Assembly: GCA_013298945.1 (NCBI GenBank)
Contig: JAAFJR010000001.1
Location: 248,001-312,000, forward strand
Reading direction: 5' to 3'
Source of the DNA: Polaromonas sp.
GTDB lineage: Bacteria > Pseudomonadota > Gammaproteobacteria > Burkholderiales > Burkholderiaceae_C
Length of the DNA stretch: 64,000 nt
The position numbers and the translations under genes are program-made. This document shows, piece after piece, positions 22,735 through 30,591 of the stretch. The notes under the pieces were generated by a model. The model made no database searches. It worked only from the letters and a program-made list of their open reading frames with translations, and was not told the DNA's origin. Position 1 is the first letter of the stretch. The number at the start of each line of letters is the position of its first letter.

Positions 22735-23952
22735 TTACGCTTTGGCCGTGCGCAGCATGATAGAAAATTCTTGCAGCGCTGCAATGCCGCTGGCTTCAGC
22801 GCGGTGACACCAAGCCGCTAATTCGGCAGTTAAATGCTCGCGCGACATAGATGTGTTGAGCCACAGCTGACGCAGCTCTTCACGCATAGCAACCATTTTG
22901 TCCAAAATCGGGTGCTCAGCGCGCGCTAGTGCAAGATGCGGTAAGGCGGCTGCTGGCACTTTGTCAGCATCGCGGTGCAACCAGCGCTTAGCAGCCAGCA
23001 ATGTCGTCATATCCGCGCGTTTGGCTTTCAGAACGGCTAATTCGGCTTTACACGCAAGGCGCATTTCTTTGGCGTAATTGGCCATCACTTCGTAGCGATT
23101 GGTAATCAATGCCTCTAGCGTACTTTCAGTTGCGAGTGCCTCAAACGTGCCGTGTTGCATTTTGGGAGGTGTTTTTTTAACTTTGGCCAAACCCAAAGCT
23201 TGCATGATGCTGATATAAACCCAACCCATGTCAAACTCGTACTTTTTGACGGAAAACTTGGCGGATGTGGGGTAGGTGTGGTGGTTGTTATGCAGCTCTT
23301 CGCCACCAATCAAAATGCCCCACGGCGTGATGTTGGTACTCGCGTCTGGCGCTTCAAAATTACGGTAACCCCAGTAGTGGCCAATCCCGTTGATGATGCC
23401 CGCCGCAGTGACCGGAATCCACAACATTTGTACCGCCCAAGCCGTCAAACCCATTGCACCAAACAGCGCCAAATCGATGATCAACATCAACGCAACGCCT
23501 TGCCATGAAAAGCGCGAGTAAATGTTGCATTCCATCCAGTCGTTTGGTGTGCCGTGTCCAAATTTAGCTAAAGTTTCTAAATTCTTGGATTCTGCGCGGT
23601 ACAGCTCAGCACCTTGCCAAAACACGGTTTCAATACCGTGGGCGTGCGGGCTGTGCGGATCGTCTTTGGTTTCGCACTTGGCGTGGTGTTTGCGATGAAT
23701 GGCCACCCATTCTTTGGTGACTTGTCCCGTAGTCAACCACAACCAAAAACGGAAAAAATGTGCTACCGAGGTGTGCAAATCCATAGAGCGGTGCGCTTGG
23801 TGGCGGTGTAGGTAGATGGTGACGCTAGCAATGGTGATGTGCGTGACCACCAAGGTGTATAGAACGACTTGCCACCAAGCTAAATTCAATATCCCATGGC
23901 TTAACCAATTTACGAAGGTATCTAAAACTGCCCAATCGGGTAAAAACGTCAT
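22735..23952 (-). CDS. Membrane fatty acid desaturase (delta-9 acyl-CoA/acyl-lipid type)
   Basis: 405 residues. The three histidine boxes that bind the di-iron centre are HRHQAH (49-54), HRKHH (86-90) and HNNHH (221-225). Hydrophobic helices lie around 25-48, 66-78, 153-190. The C-terminal 120 residues, after the third box, form an extra Lys/Ala-rich helical tail longer than in minimal desaturases. The protein should introduce a double bond in membrane acyl chains, adjusting fluidity. It is followed closely by the TusA-like gene; the upstream region to 24039 is AT-rich and short. Confidence 0.9.
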   Translation of the reverse strand: MTFLPDWAVLDTFVNWLSHGILNLAWWQVVLYTLVVTHITIASVTIYLHRHQAHRSMDLHTSVAHFFRFWLWLTTGQVTKEWVAIHRKHHAKCETKDDPHSPHAHGIETVFWQGAELYRAESKNLETLAKFGHGTPNDWMECNIYSRFSWQGVALMLIIDLALFGAMGLTAWAVQMLWIPVTAAGIINGIGHYWGYRNFEAPDASTNITPWGILIGGEELHNNHHTYPTSAKFSVKKYEFDMGWVYISIMQALGLAKVKKTPPKMQHGTFEALATESTLEALITNRYEVMANYAKEMRLACKAELAVLKAKRADMTTLLAAKRWLHRDADKVPAAALPHLALARAEHPILDKMVAMREELRQLWLNTSMSREHLTAELAAWCHRAEASGIAALQEFSIMLRTAKA

Positions 23953-24039
23953 GTCTTCCTATCCTTAAATGCGATAAATATTTGAAGCTGTTAATGTATG
24001 CTAAATATCGCTAAAAGTGTTTTAAATTAGATTAAAAGC

Positions 24040-25335
24040 TTACTTCTTACGCCAAATGGCGGCAAAAAATCCGTCTGTACCATGGATGTGGGGCCATAAA
24101 CGCAAGTATTCAAGCCCGCTGCTGCCTTCTAAACCCGTTCCAGTGCACAAAAAGGCGGCATTTTCTACCTTTAGTTGTGTCAGCACATCGCCCACTTGCA
24201 CCATCTCAAACTCGGGGTTGGCGGCTGAGAATTGTTGCGCAATCGCCTCGTTTTCGTCTTTCAACAAGCTACAAGTCGCGTAAACCAAGCGTCCGCCCGA
24301 TTTCACCAGGCGTGCGGCGCTTTGCAAAATAGCGGTTTGCAAAGTTGCCATTTCTTCTATGGTTTTGGGTGTTTGCCGCCATTTAAGCGCTGGGTTGCGT
24401 CGCAAGGTGCCTAAACCGGAGCAGGGCGCATCGACAAGCACGCGATCCATCTTGCCGGCCAATCGCTTGATACGCTCGTCCCGCTCATGCGCAATCGCCA
24501 CAGGGTGAATGTTTGAAAGTGAGCTGCGCGCCAAGCGTGGCTTCAAGCCTTCCAAGCGGTGCGCAGAGGTGTCAAAAGCATACAAGCGCCCCGTATTGCG
24601 CATAGAAGCGCCAAGTGCCAGCGTTTTGCCACCTGCGCCTGCGCAAAAGTCTGCCACCATCTCACCACGTTTGGCATCCACCAACAGCGCCAGCAGTTGC
24701 GAGCCTTCGTCTTGCACCTCAATCGCGCCACGTTTGTAAACGCTCAAATTGCGCAGCTGTGCTTTGTCCGAAACGCGTAATCCCCAAGGTGAGTAGGGGG
24801 TAGGCTCGCATTGAATAGCCACTTTAGTCAGTTCTTTGGCCACATCGTCACGCTTTTCATTCAGCATGTTGACGCGTAAATCCAAGCCTGGGTTGACGTT
24901 GAGCGATTCCACATACTGCCAAAAACCTGCACCCTTCTTGTCGGCTAACTGTGCTTTGAGCGGCTCTACCAGCCATTCGGGCAGGTTATGGCGGTGTCTA
25001 TCCAGAAATTCGTCGGTTTTGACGGTGTCGATTTTTTTGATCCAAGCCAGTTCTTGCTCGTTGATCGCGCCTTCTAAGAAGGCGCGCGGCGCTGCAAAAC
25101 CTAAAATTGCCAAACGGCGTTCTTTGCCGCCGCTGCCTGAAGGGGCAAAGTGGTCGTAACGCAGCTTGTTGCGCAGCACGTTGTAGACGGTATCGGTCAG
25201 CGTGGCACGCTCTCGTGGGCCAAAATTGCGATGATCACGGAAAAACTTGGCGACGATAGCGTCGGTAGGGTGGTCAAATTTGAGGGTCAACCGAACAAGT
25301 TCGGTACAGGCTTCTAAGATTATTTGTGGATGCAT
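24040..25335 (-). CDS. RsmB/NOL1/NOP2/Sun family RNA cytosine-5 methyltransferase
   Basis: 431 residues with an NusB-like N-terminal region and a Rossmann SAM domain: motif I DFCAGAGGKTLALG at about 229-242, motif IV VDAPCSGLG with C305, and motif VI YATCSLL with the catalytic C355. Two cysteines arranged this way define RNA m5C methyltransferases of the RsmB type (m5C967 of 16S rRNA in E. coli). Another rsmB paralogue is often located beside fmt/def in Burkholderiales, so this could be a second family member with another RNA target. Divergent from the DUF1653 gene, 37 bp away. Confidence 0.85.
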   Translation of the reverse strand: MHPQIILEACTELVRLTLKFDHPTDAIVAKFFRDHRNFGPRERATLTDTVYNVLRNKLRYDHFAPSGSGGKERRLAILGFAAPRAFLEGAINEQELAWIKKIDTVKTDEFLDRHRHNLPEWLVEPLKAQLADKKGAGFWQYVESLNVNPGLDLRVNMLNEKRDDVAKELTKVAIQCEPTPYSPWGLRVSDKAQLRNLSVYKRGAIEVQDEGSQLLALLVDAKRGEMVADFCAGAGGKTLALGASMRNTGRLYAFDTSAHRLEGLKPRLARSSLSNIHPVAIAHERDERIKRLAGKMDRVLVDAPCSGLGTLRRNPALKWRQTPKTIEEMATLQTAILQSAARLVKSGGRLVYATCSLLKDENEAIAQQFSAANPEFEMVQVGDVLTQLKVENAAFLCTGTGLEGSSGLEYLRLWPHIHGTDGFFAAIWRKK

Positions 25336-25372
25336 AGCCCCTATTTTCCCACGCTTCCTCTATAGTTGTCCG

Positions 25373-25651
25373 ATGATTTCCCCTAATTCCACGCTCAATA
25401 CAGATTCTGCTGAAGTTCTGCCCGCCTTAATTGTCACAAAACCCGGCTTTTACCGCCACTACAAAGGCGGCGAATACGAGGTTATCGGAACAGTAAGACA
25501 TTCAGAAGATTTACAACCCATGACGTTGTACCGCGCCTTGTATGGCGAACACGGGTTGTGGGTGCGCCCCGCAGCCATGTTCAACGAAACGGTGGTTATT
25601 GACGGCGTTTTACAGCCTAGATTTAGCTTTCTAGGTGTAAAAAGGGCTTAA
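25373..25651 (+). CDS. DUF1653 domain protein
   Basis: A 92-residue protein. The DUF1653 core is GFYRHYKGGEYEVIGTVRHS (about residues 26-45) followed by the characteristic LYRALYGEHGLWVRPAAMF. DUF1653 proteins have an SH3-like beta fold and unknown function. The frame remains open upstream to 25247, but that part lies inside the divergent RsmB-like gene, and ATG 25373 (MISPNSTLNT) gives the usual family length. It is convergent with the FeeM-like gene, with a dispersed repeat at the junction. Confidence 0.8.
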   Translation: MISPNSTLNTDSAEVLPALIVTKPGFYRHYKGGEYEVIGTVRHSEDLQPMTLYRALYGEHGLWVRPAAMFNETVVIDGVLQPRFSFLGVKRA

Positions 25652-25676
25652 ATAACATATAAATAGGGCTAAATAT

Positions 25677-25725
25677 AGCCTTAGCGGGCATATTTACTGC
25701 CTAAGATGCTATCAAAATTATAGTA
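25677..25725 (+). repeat. 45-bp dispersed repeat, copy 4 (encodes C-terminus of the FeeM-like protein)
   Basis: The core is 25681-25725. On the opposite strand it codes for the last 14 residues and the TAA stop of the FeeM-like gene (ending DSILGSKYAR), the stop codon being the complement of the first repeat triplet. Diverged but with identical length and the conserved ACTGCCTAAG and GCTAT blocks. Confidence 0.85.
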
Positions 25726-26559
25726 ACTTGCATTCAAACCCGTTTCTGTGGTTTGAATCGGCAAAATCGCAGGCGTAGCAACTAAGGTAGATGTAGAGGC
25801 CGCCATCAATGGCATCTCGATAGGCATGGCCAGTGGTTTACGTGGCATATCCAAGGTGATATCAGGGTGGTGTGTCAGCGCAGCAAAGTTTAAAAGTGGG
25901 TGATTCACTGCAGACCAGCGGTCAAACGCTGTCTTCACGTTGAACGACATCACGCGGTGCGGCAAATTGTTGGCATGCGACAGTGGGACAAAGCCTTGGC
26001 CAGGTACGACATCTTCAAAAAGCATACGCTGGTACATACGATCCACCGGTGCGCGGCCTGCAATCACCATCCATTCAATACCAATTTGCTGGCAATACAT
26101 GTAAAAAGCCTTGAACAAAGCCGTGGTCACCAAGCGGCCGCCAACTTGGTTGGTGACCCCCAAACGCGTTGCTTCCGCCATCGGCAGTTCTTTGAGCCAT
26201 TGCGGCAGCTTGATGGATTGCTCCAAGCACAGCGGTTTGTAGGCATTGGTTTGAATGCGCATGGTACCCACGGGCGAGCCGTCTTCTTTGGACTCAGCAA
26301 GCAGCACGACAGTACCCTTTTCATAATCGGCTGCCTCAGGCTTGACCAGAGATTTTGCAAAGTCTGGCAAATGTCGGTCGTAAGCGGCTTGCCGAATCAG
26401 CACCGCTTTGTTCAATTCAGCCTGCGAACGTACGATTTTGAGCGTGAAGGGCAATGACTCTTCGTTTCTTTCTTTGCTCTTTTCCATAGGCTTGGGTCGC
26501 ATACGGTTGGATTCAACAAAAGCGGAATTTGTTTGAAACATAGTGAATACTCCAATCAC
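25681..26559 (-). CDS. FeeM-like N-acyl amino acid synthase (GNAT/autoinducer-synthase fold)
   Basis: Up to 292 residues; ATG 26541 (MFQTNSAFVES) is an alternative start six residues in. The middle part resembles N-acyl amino acid synthase FeeM and the LuxI-like acyltransferase fold: LIRQAAYDRHLPDF (about 54-67), then a GTVVLLAES strand and VGTMRIQTN (about 97-105), and further on EATRLGV. FeeM uses acyl-ACP to acylate amino acids such as tyrosine. The C-terminal 60 residues are Pro/Met/Thr-rich and end within a dispersed repeat. No neighbouring biosynthetic gene is seen, so the substrate is unknown; a plain GNAT enzyme is the alternative. Confidence 0.6.
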   Translation of the reverse strand: MIGVFTMFQTNSAFVESNRMRPKPMEKSKERNEESLPFTLKIVRSQAELNKAVLIRQAAYDRHLPDFAKSLVKPEAADYEKGTVVLLAESKEDGSPVGTMRIQTNAYKPLCLEQSIKLPQWLKELPMAEATRLGVTNQVGGRLVTTALFKAFYMYCQQIGIEWMVIAGRAPVDRMYQRMLFEDVVPGQGFVPLSHANNLPHRVMSFNVKTAFDRWSAVNHPLLNFAALTHHPDITLDMPRKPLAMPIEMPLMAASTSTLVATPAILPIQTTETGLNASYYNFDSILGSKYAR

Positions 26560-26811
26560 AAAATAAAGCTGTTTGATTTAAGAACTAAAAGAACTGTCAA
26601 TAAATTATGTGACTGTGTTTGCAAAAGTACCAAAGACGTGAGTCAATCAAAACAACAACTTAGGCAAGATTGTTGTAAGAATCGGTAAACTAGCTAAAAC
26701 TTAGCTGAATCTAGCACTTAGATGTGACGCCAGCAAAAATGATGGTGTGTACTTAAGTTGCAATGCACCCAAGCCAGATTTGACCGCGTACGGTGTACGC
26801 CGTAGTTTTAG

Positions 26812-27393
26812 TCAGTTAGACGTCAGTAATTTTGCAATTGTGTCGGGATATATTAGGTGCTCTTGCGTCAAAACTCTGGCTGCCAAGTTTGCCTCGGTGT
26901 CAGCCTCCAAAATAGGCACCACGGCCTGCGCCAAAATGGGGCCTACATCCAGCTCTGCTGTCACTTGGTGTACGGTTGCGCCAGCAAACTTGCAGCCAGC
27001 GTCAATTGCGCGCTGGTGAGTGTGCAAGCCAGCGAAGGCGGGAAGCAGCGAAGGATGAATGTTGATCAATCGTCCGGCGTAATGCGCCACAAAACCAGGC
27101 GTCAAAATACGCATAAAACCAGCCAATACCACCAAGCTGGGGCTGTACGCGTCAATGCGTTGCATCAGTGCTTGGTCAAACGCTTCGCGCGAGTCAAAGG
27201 CTTTGTGGTCAATGCTGGCAGAGTCAATCCCCTGTTTTTTTGCCCACAACAAACCCGTAGCTTCAGCCCGGTTGCTGATAACCGCGGCCACTTGGGCATT
27301 CAGGCGCGTAGCCCAATCCTGTTTTTTTGCAGTCTTCACGATGGCGGCCATGTTAGAGCCGCCGCCAGAGATCAAAATAACGATATTCTTCAT
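26812..27393 (-). CDS. purN: Phosphoribosylglycinamide formyltransferase
   Basis: A 193-residue enzyme using 10-formyl-THF to formylate GAR in purine synthesis. The N-terminal LISGGGSNM (residues 7-15) binds the GAR phosphate. The catalytic triad region is seen as NIHPSLLPAF (Asn/His) and HQVTAELDVGP (His/Asp). The C-terminus is ordinary. The start codon is only 32 bp from the divergent DUF480 gene, so their promoters must overlap. After its stop there is a 252-bp stretch (26560-26811) with no gene; it holds a GCGTAC/GTACGC hairpin at 26786-26800 but no T-run and nothing else recognisable. Confidence 0.95.
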   Translation of the reverse strand: MKNIVILISGGGSNMAAIVKTAKKQDWATRLNAQVAAVISNRAEATGLLWAKKQGIDSASIDHKAFDSREAFDQALMQRIDAYSPSLVVLAGFMRILTPGFVAHYAGRLINIHPSLLPAFAGLHTHQRAIDAGCKFAGATVHQVTAELDVGPILAQAVVPILEADTEANLAARVLTQEHLIYPDTIAKLLTSN

Positions 27394-27425
27394 GGTCTTT
27401 TGTTTAATTTATAGGAATTATCGCT

Positions 27426-28127
27426 TTGGAATATACCGTTGCTAAAAGTATGCCCCATTTAACTGCTATTCAAGCCCGCGTTTTGGGTACGCTCATGGAA
27501 AAAGCCCGTACGGTGCCCGACAGTTACCCGCTGACGCTGAATTCATTGCTGCTAGGTTGCAACCAAAAGAGCAGCCGTTTTCCGAGCATGGAATTGACTG
27601 AAGCCGACGTATATACTGCCTTAACAGCTATGAAATCAATAGCTAATGAAGCTCAGCAACCATTAATCCGCGAGCTTAGTGGCAGCAGAAGCACGCGTTT
27701 TGAGCACAATTTTCAGCGGGCTGTGGGTGTGCCTGAGCAATCTGCCGTTATTTTGGGTTTGCTGATGCTGCGTGGCCCACAGACAGCCGGGGAGCTGCGC
27801 ATCAATACCGAACGCTGGTATAAATTCAGCGATATTTCGTCGGTTGAAGGCTTTTTGGATGAGTTGCAAGACCGGTCGATTGAAAAGGGGGGTGCACTGG
27901 TGCAAAAATTGCCACTCGCTCCTGGAGCGCGTGAGCAGCGCTGGGCGCACTTACTGTGTGGGCCTATAGATTTGACCTTGTTAGCAACCGAAAACGAGGC
28001 GCAGGAGCTGGCAGCAAATGAAGGCTCGGTGATTCACCAACGCATCAGCGCGTTAGAGCAGGAGGTAGCTCACCTGCGAAGCATCGTCGAAAACTTGAGC
28101 AAAGAGTTGGGTCTGTCTCAGTTATGA
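27426..28127 (+). CDS. yceH: YceH/DUF480 family protein
   Basis: A 233-residue protein of two winged-helix repeats. Family landmarks: [20 protein letters not shown] (about 18-37), [21 protein letters not shown] (about 115-125) and the second-domain WAHLLCG. The start chosen is TTG at 27426, 9 nt after AGGAA; an ATG at 27450 has no ribosome binding site. Residues 59-73 (within [18 protein letters not shown]) are coded by a complete 45-bp dispersed repeat. Compared with the remembered E. coli YceH sequence, the region between the conserved LTE/LSE motif and the next wing is longer by about five residues. The function of YceH is unknown. Confidence 0.88.
   Translation: MEYTVAKSMPHLTAIQARVLGTLMEKARTVPDSYPLTLNSLLLGCNQKSSRFPSMELTEADVYTALTAMKSIANEAQQPLIRELSGSRSTRFEHNFQRAVGVPEQSAVILGLLMLRGPQTAGELRINTERWYKFSDISSVEGFLDELQDRSIEKGGALVQKLPLAPGAREQRWAHLLCGPIDLTLLATENEAQELAANEGSVIHQRISALEQEVAHLRSIVENLSKELGLSQL
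27600..27644 (+). repeat. 45-bp dispersed repeat, copy 5 (inside yceH)
   Basis: In frame with the gene: codons from GAAGCCGACGTATATACTGC to GCTATGAAATCAATAGCT, read as [15 protein letters not shown]. It is used in the same orientation and frame as the copies in rseB, the acyl-CoA dehydrogenase and the ABC transporter. The TAA typical of intergenic copies at codon 8 is TTA here. Confidence 0.75.
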
Positions 28128-28214
28128 CAGTTTAAAAAGCACGGTCGTGCTAGATTCGAACGATTGTTAAAAAAGCAGTTTGAACAATCAGCGTTAATTT
28201 GGAGAAATGCAACC

Positions 28215-29405
28215 ATGGATTTAGCCTTCACCCCTGAAGAACAGCAGTTTCGCGAAGACATCCGCTCGTGGGTGGGTAGCAACTTGCCAAAAGATATTTC
28301 ATACAAAGTCTTTAACTCATTGCATTTAACCCGTGACGACATGCAAAGCTGGGCCAAAATTTTAGGCAAAAAAGGTTGGCTTGGCCACGGCTGGCCCAAA
28401 GAGTTTGGCGGTCCGGGTTGGAACGCGGTACAAAAACACTTGTTTGAAGAAGAATGCGCGCTGGCTGGTGCGCCCCGCGTTGTTCCCTTCGGCCCCGTCA
28501 TGGTGGCACCCGTCATCATGGCGTTTGGCAATGCAAAACAGCAGCAGCAGCATCTGCCCGGTATTGCCAGTGGCGAAGTATGGTGGAGCCAGGGCTACAG
28601 CGAGCCAGGCTCGGGCTCGGACTTGGCCTCGGTCAAGTGCAAAGCCGAACGTGTGGCGGGCGTCGGAGGCGATAAGTACATCGTCAACGGGCAAAAAACT
28701 TGGACAACGCTGGGTCAGTACGGCGAATGGATTTTCTGCCTGGTACGCACCAGTAACGAAGGCAAACCACAAACCGGCATCAGCTTTTTGTTGATCGATA
28801 TGAAGTCCAAAGGCGTCACAGTGCGCCCCATCAAGCTACTGGATGGAGACCATGAGGTGAATGAGGTTTGGTTCGACAACGTCGAAGTCCCTGCAGAGAA
28901 CCTGATCGGCGAAGAAAACAAAGGCTGGACATACGCCAAACACCTGCTCAGTCACGAGCGTACTAACATCGCCGATGTGAACCGTTCCAAACGCGAGCTT
29001 GAGCGCCTGAAACGCATCGCCAAGGCTGAAGGCGTGTGGGAAGACACCCGCTTCCGTGACGAAATCGCCAAGCTGGAAGTCGATGTGGTGGCGCTGGAGA
29101 TGATGGTGCTGCGTGTGCTCAGTGCAGAAAAATCAGGCAAAAACTCGCTGGATGTGGCCGGTTTGCTGAAAATTCGCGGCAGCGAAATCCAGCAGCGTTA
29201 TTCTGAGCTGATGATGCTAGCTGCGGGTCCGTACGCGCTGCCGCTGATCAAAGAGGCGATGGAAGCCGGCTGGCAAGGAGACCATGTTGGCTCTGCCCAC
29301 TGCGCGCCGTTGGCGAGCACCTATTTCAACATGCGTAAAACGACTATTTATGGCGGTTCTAACGAGGTGCAGCGCAACATCGTGTCGCAAACGGTTCTCG
29401 GCTAA
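28215..29405 (+). CDS. Acyl-CoA dehydrogenase, pimeloyl-CoA dehydrogenase large-subunit type
   Basis: A 396-residue FAD flavoenzyme. The ATG at 28215 (MDLAFTPEEQQF) follows GGAGAAATGCAACC and is preferred over the upstream TTG at 28164. ACAD signatures: QGYSEPGSGSDLASV (about 116-130), the FAD/substrate region GQKTWTTLGQYG and the C-terminal YGGSNEVQRNIVS. Paired with a smaller ACAD 32 bp downstream, an arrangement seen for pimeloyl-CoA dehydrogenase PimC/PimD, which degrades dicarboxylic acyl-CoAs. The usual catalytic Glu position is not readily assigned in this subfamily, and the substrate is inferred only from pairing and resemblance. Confidence 0.82.
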   Translation: MDLAFTPEEQQFREDIRSWVGSNLPKDISYKVFNSLHLTRDDMQSWAKILGKKGWLGHGWPKEFGGPGWNAVQKHLFEEECALAGAPRVVPFGPVMVAPVIMAFGNAKQQQQHLPGIASGEVWWSQGYSEPGSGSDLASVKCKAERVAGVGGDKYIVNGQKTWTTLGQYGEWIFCLVRTSNEGKPQTGISFLLIDMKSKGVTVRPIKLLDGDHEVNEVWFDNVEVPAENLIGEENKGWTYAKHLLSHERTNIADVNRSKRELERLKRIAKAEGVWEDTRFRDEIAKLEVDVVALEMMVLRVLSAEKSGKNSLDVAGLLKIRGSEIQQRYSELMMLAAGPYALPLIKEAMEAGWQGDHVGSAHCAPLASTYFNMRKTTIYGGSNEVQRNIVSQTVLG

Positions 29406-29437
29406 TACAAGCCCATCAAGATCATAGGAATAACAAC

Positions 29438-30562
29438 ATGAATTTCGATTTCACAGACGACCAAGAACAGTTGCGCGACGCGGTACGCAAATGGGTAGAC
29501 AAGGGTTACGGCTTTGAGCGCCGCCGCAGCATCGAGGCGGCAGGTGGTTTCTCCAAAGAAGCATTTGACGAGCTGAATGAGCTGGGTTTGGGCGGTTTGT
29601 ACATCTCTGAGGCCGACGGCGGTTTGGGCATGGGTCCGGTGGAGGGCATGGTGGTGATGGAAGAGCTGGGGCGCGGTATCGTGCTGGAGCCTTTTGCGCA
29701 AACTTTGATTTCCAGCGGCATGCTGTCTGGCTACGCGCCGACAGCTCTCAAAGCCGCTTGGTTACCGAAAATTGCCGCTGGTGAGGCGCTGGTTGTTCTG
29801 GCATACCAAGAACGTGCGGCACGTTATAAATTGAATGCTTGCACTTCAAAAGCAGTAAAAACAGATGTAGCCGGCGATAAATATGCCTTGACAGCTATCA
29901 AAAGTGTAGTGCCTGCAGGTGATAAAGCAGATGCCTTCTTGGTGCCGGCGATGTTGGACGGCAAGCTAGCGCTGTTCTTGGTTGAGCGACATGCCGCCGG
30001 CGTGATGGCGACGGGCTACGGAACCCAAAACGGCAGCCGTGCTGCGGAGTTGACTTTGGCCAACAGCCCAGCACAGTTGGTAACTTTGGACGGTTTGACC
30101 GCGCTAGAGCACGGTGTGGACATCGGTATTGCTGCAACTTGCGCTGAAGCCGTGGGTGCGATGGACAAAACAGTCGCCATCACTGCCGAATACATGAACA
30201 CCCGCAAGCAGTTTGGCGTGGTCATCAGCAGCTTCCAGGCGCTGCGCCACCGCATGGCGGATGTGAAGATGCAGTTGGAATTAGCTCGCTCTATGAGCTA
30301 TTACGCCGCCTTGAAGCTCAACGCGCCAGCAGCGGAGCGTCGTTCTGCCATGGCACGTGCCAAGTACCAATTGGGTAATTCCATGCGCTTTGTGGGTCAA
30401 CAAGCGGTGCAATTGCATGGTGGTATTGGCGTGACTGATGAGTACATCGTCAGCCACTATTTCAAGCATTTGACGCAGTTGGAGATGACGTTTGGCGACA
30501 CTTTGCACCAGTTGGGTGAAGTATCTAGCCGGATGCAAGACACGGCTGGGGTTTTTGCTTAA
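29438..30562 (+). CDS. Acyl-CoA dehydrogenase, pimeloyl-CoA dehydrogenase small-subunit type
   Basis: A 374-residue partner of the preceding enzyme, starting MNFDFTDDQEQLRDAVRKW after a GGAATAACAAC ribosome site. The C-terminal GGIGVTDEYIVSHYFK and RFVGQQAVQLHG motifs are those of the FAD-binding helical domain of ACADs. The mid beta domain is divergent: residues 144-158 (VAGDKYALTAIKSVV) are coded by a 45-bp dispersed repeat exactly where relatives have the D-G-x-x-L-x-G-x-K-x-V-V strand. The two subunits probably form a heteromeric enzyme acting on dicarboxylyl- or branched acyl-CoA. Followed by the convergent FimV-like gene. Confidence 0.82.
   Translation: MNFDFTDDQEQLRDAVRKWVDKGYGFERRRSIEAAGGFSKEAFDELNELGLGGLYISEADGGLGMGPVEGMVVMEELGRGIVLEPFAQTLISSGMLSGYAPTALKAAWLPKIAAGEALVVLAYQERAARYKLNACTSKAVKTDVAGDKYALTAIKSVVPAGDKADAFLVPAMLDGKLALFLVERHAAGVMATGYGTQNGSRAAELTLANSPAQLVTLDGLTALEHGVDIGIAATCAEAVGAMDKTVAITAEYMNTRKQFGVVISSFQALRHRMADVKMQLELARSMSYYAALKLNAPAAERRSAMARAKYQLGNSMRFVGQQAVQLHGGIGVTDEYIVSHYFKHLTQLEMTFGDTLHQLGEVSSRMQDTAGVFA
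29867..29911 (+). repeat. 45-bp dispersed repeat, copy 6 (inside acyl-CoA dehydrogenase)
   Basis: GTAGCCGGC then GATAAATATGCC, ACAGCTATCAAAAGT. It keeps the first ten bases of the repeat, the TGCCT block and AGCTAT at their exact spacing, and is read in the same frame as the other three plus-orientation coding copies. The interior (GATAAATAT) is more diverged, so of all copies this is the one most open to being chance convergence. Confidence 0.6.
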
Positions 30563-30591
30563 ATATTGACGAAGAAATTTAACGGACAAAT

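Noticed and set aside
26786-26800. GCGTAC/GTACGC hairpin after purN as a terminator
   Set aside because: A 6-bp stem with no following T-run on either strand.
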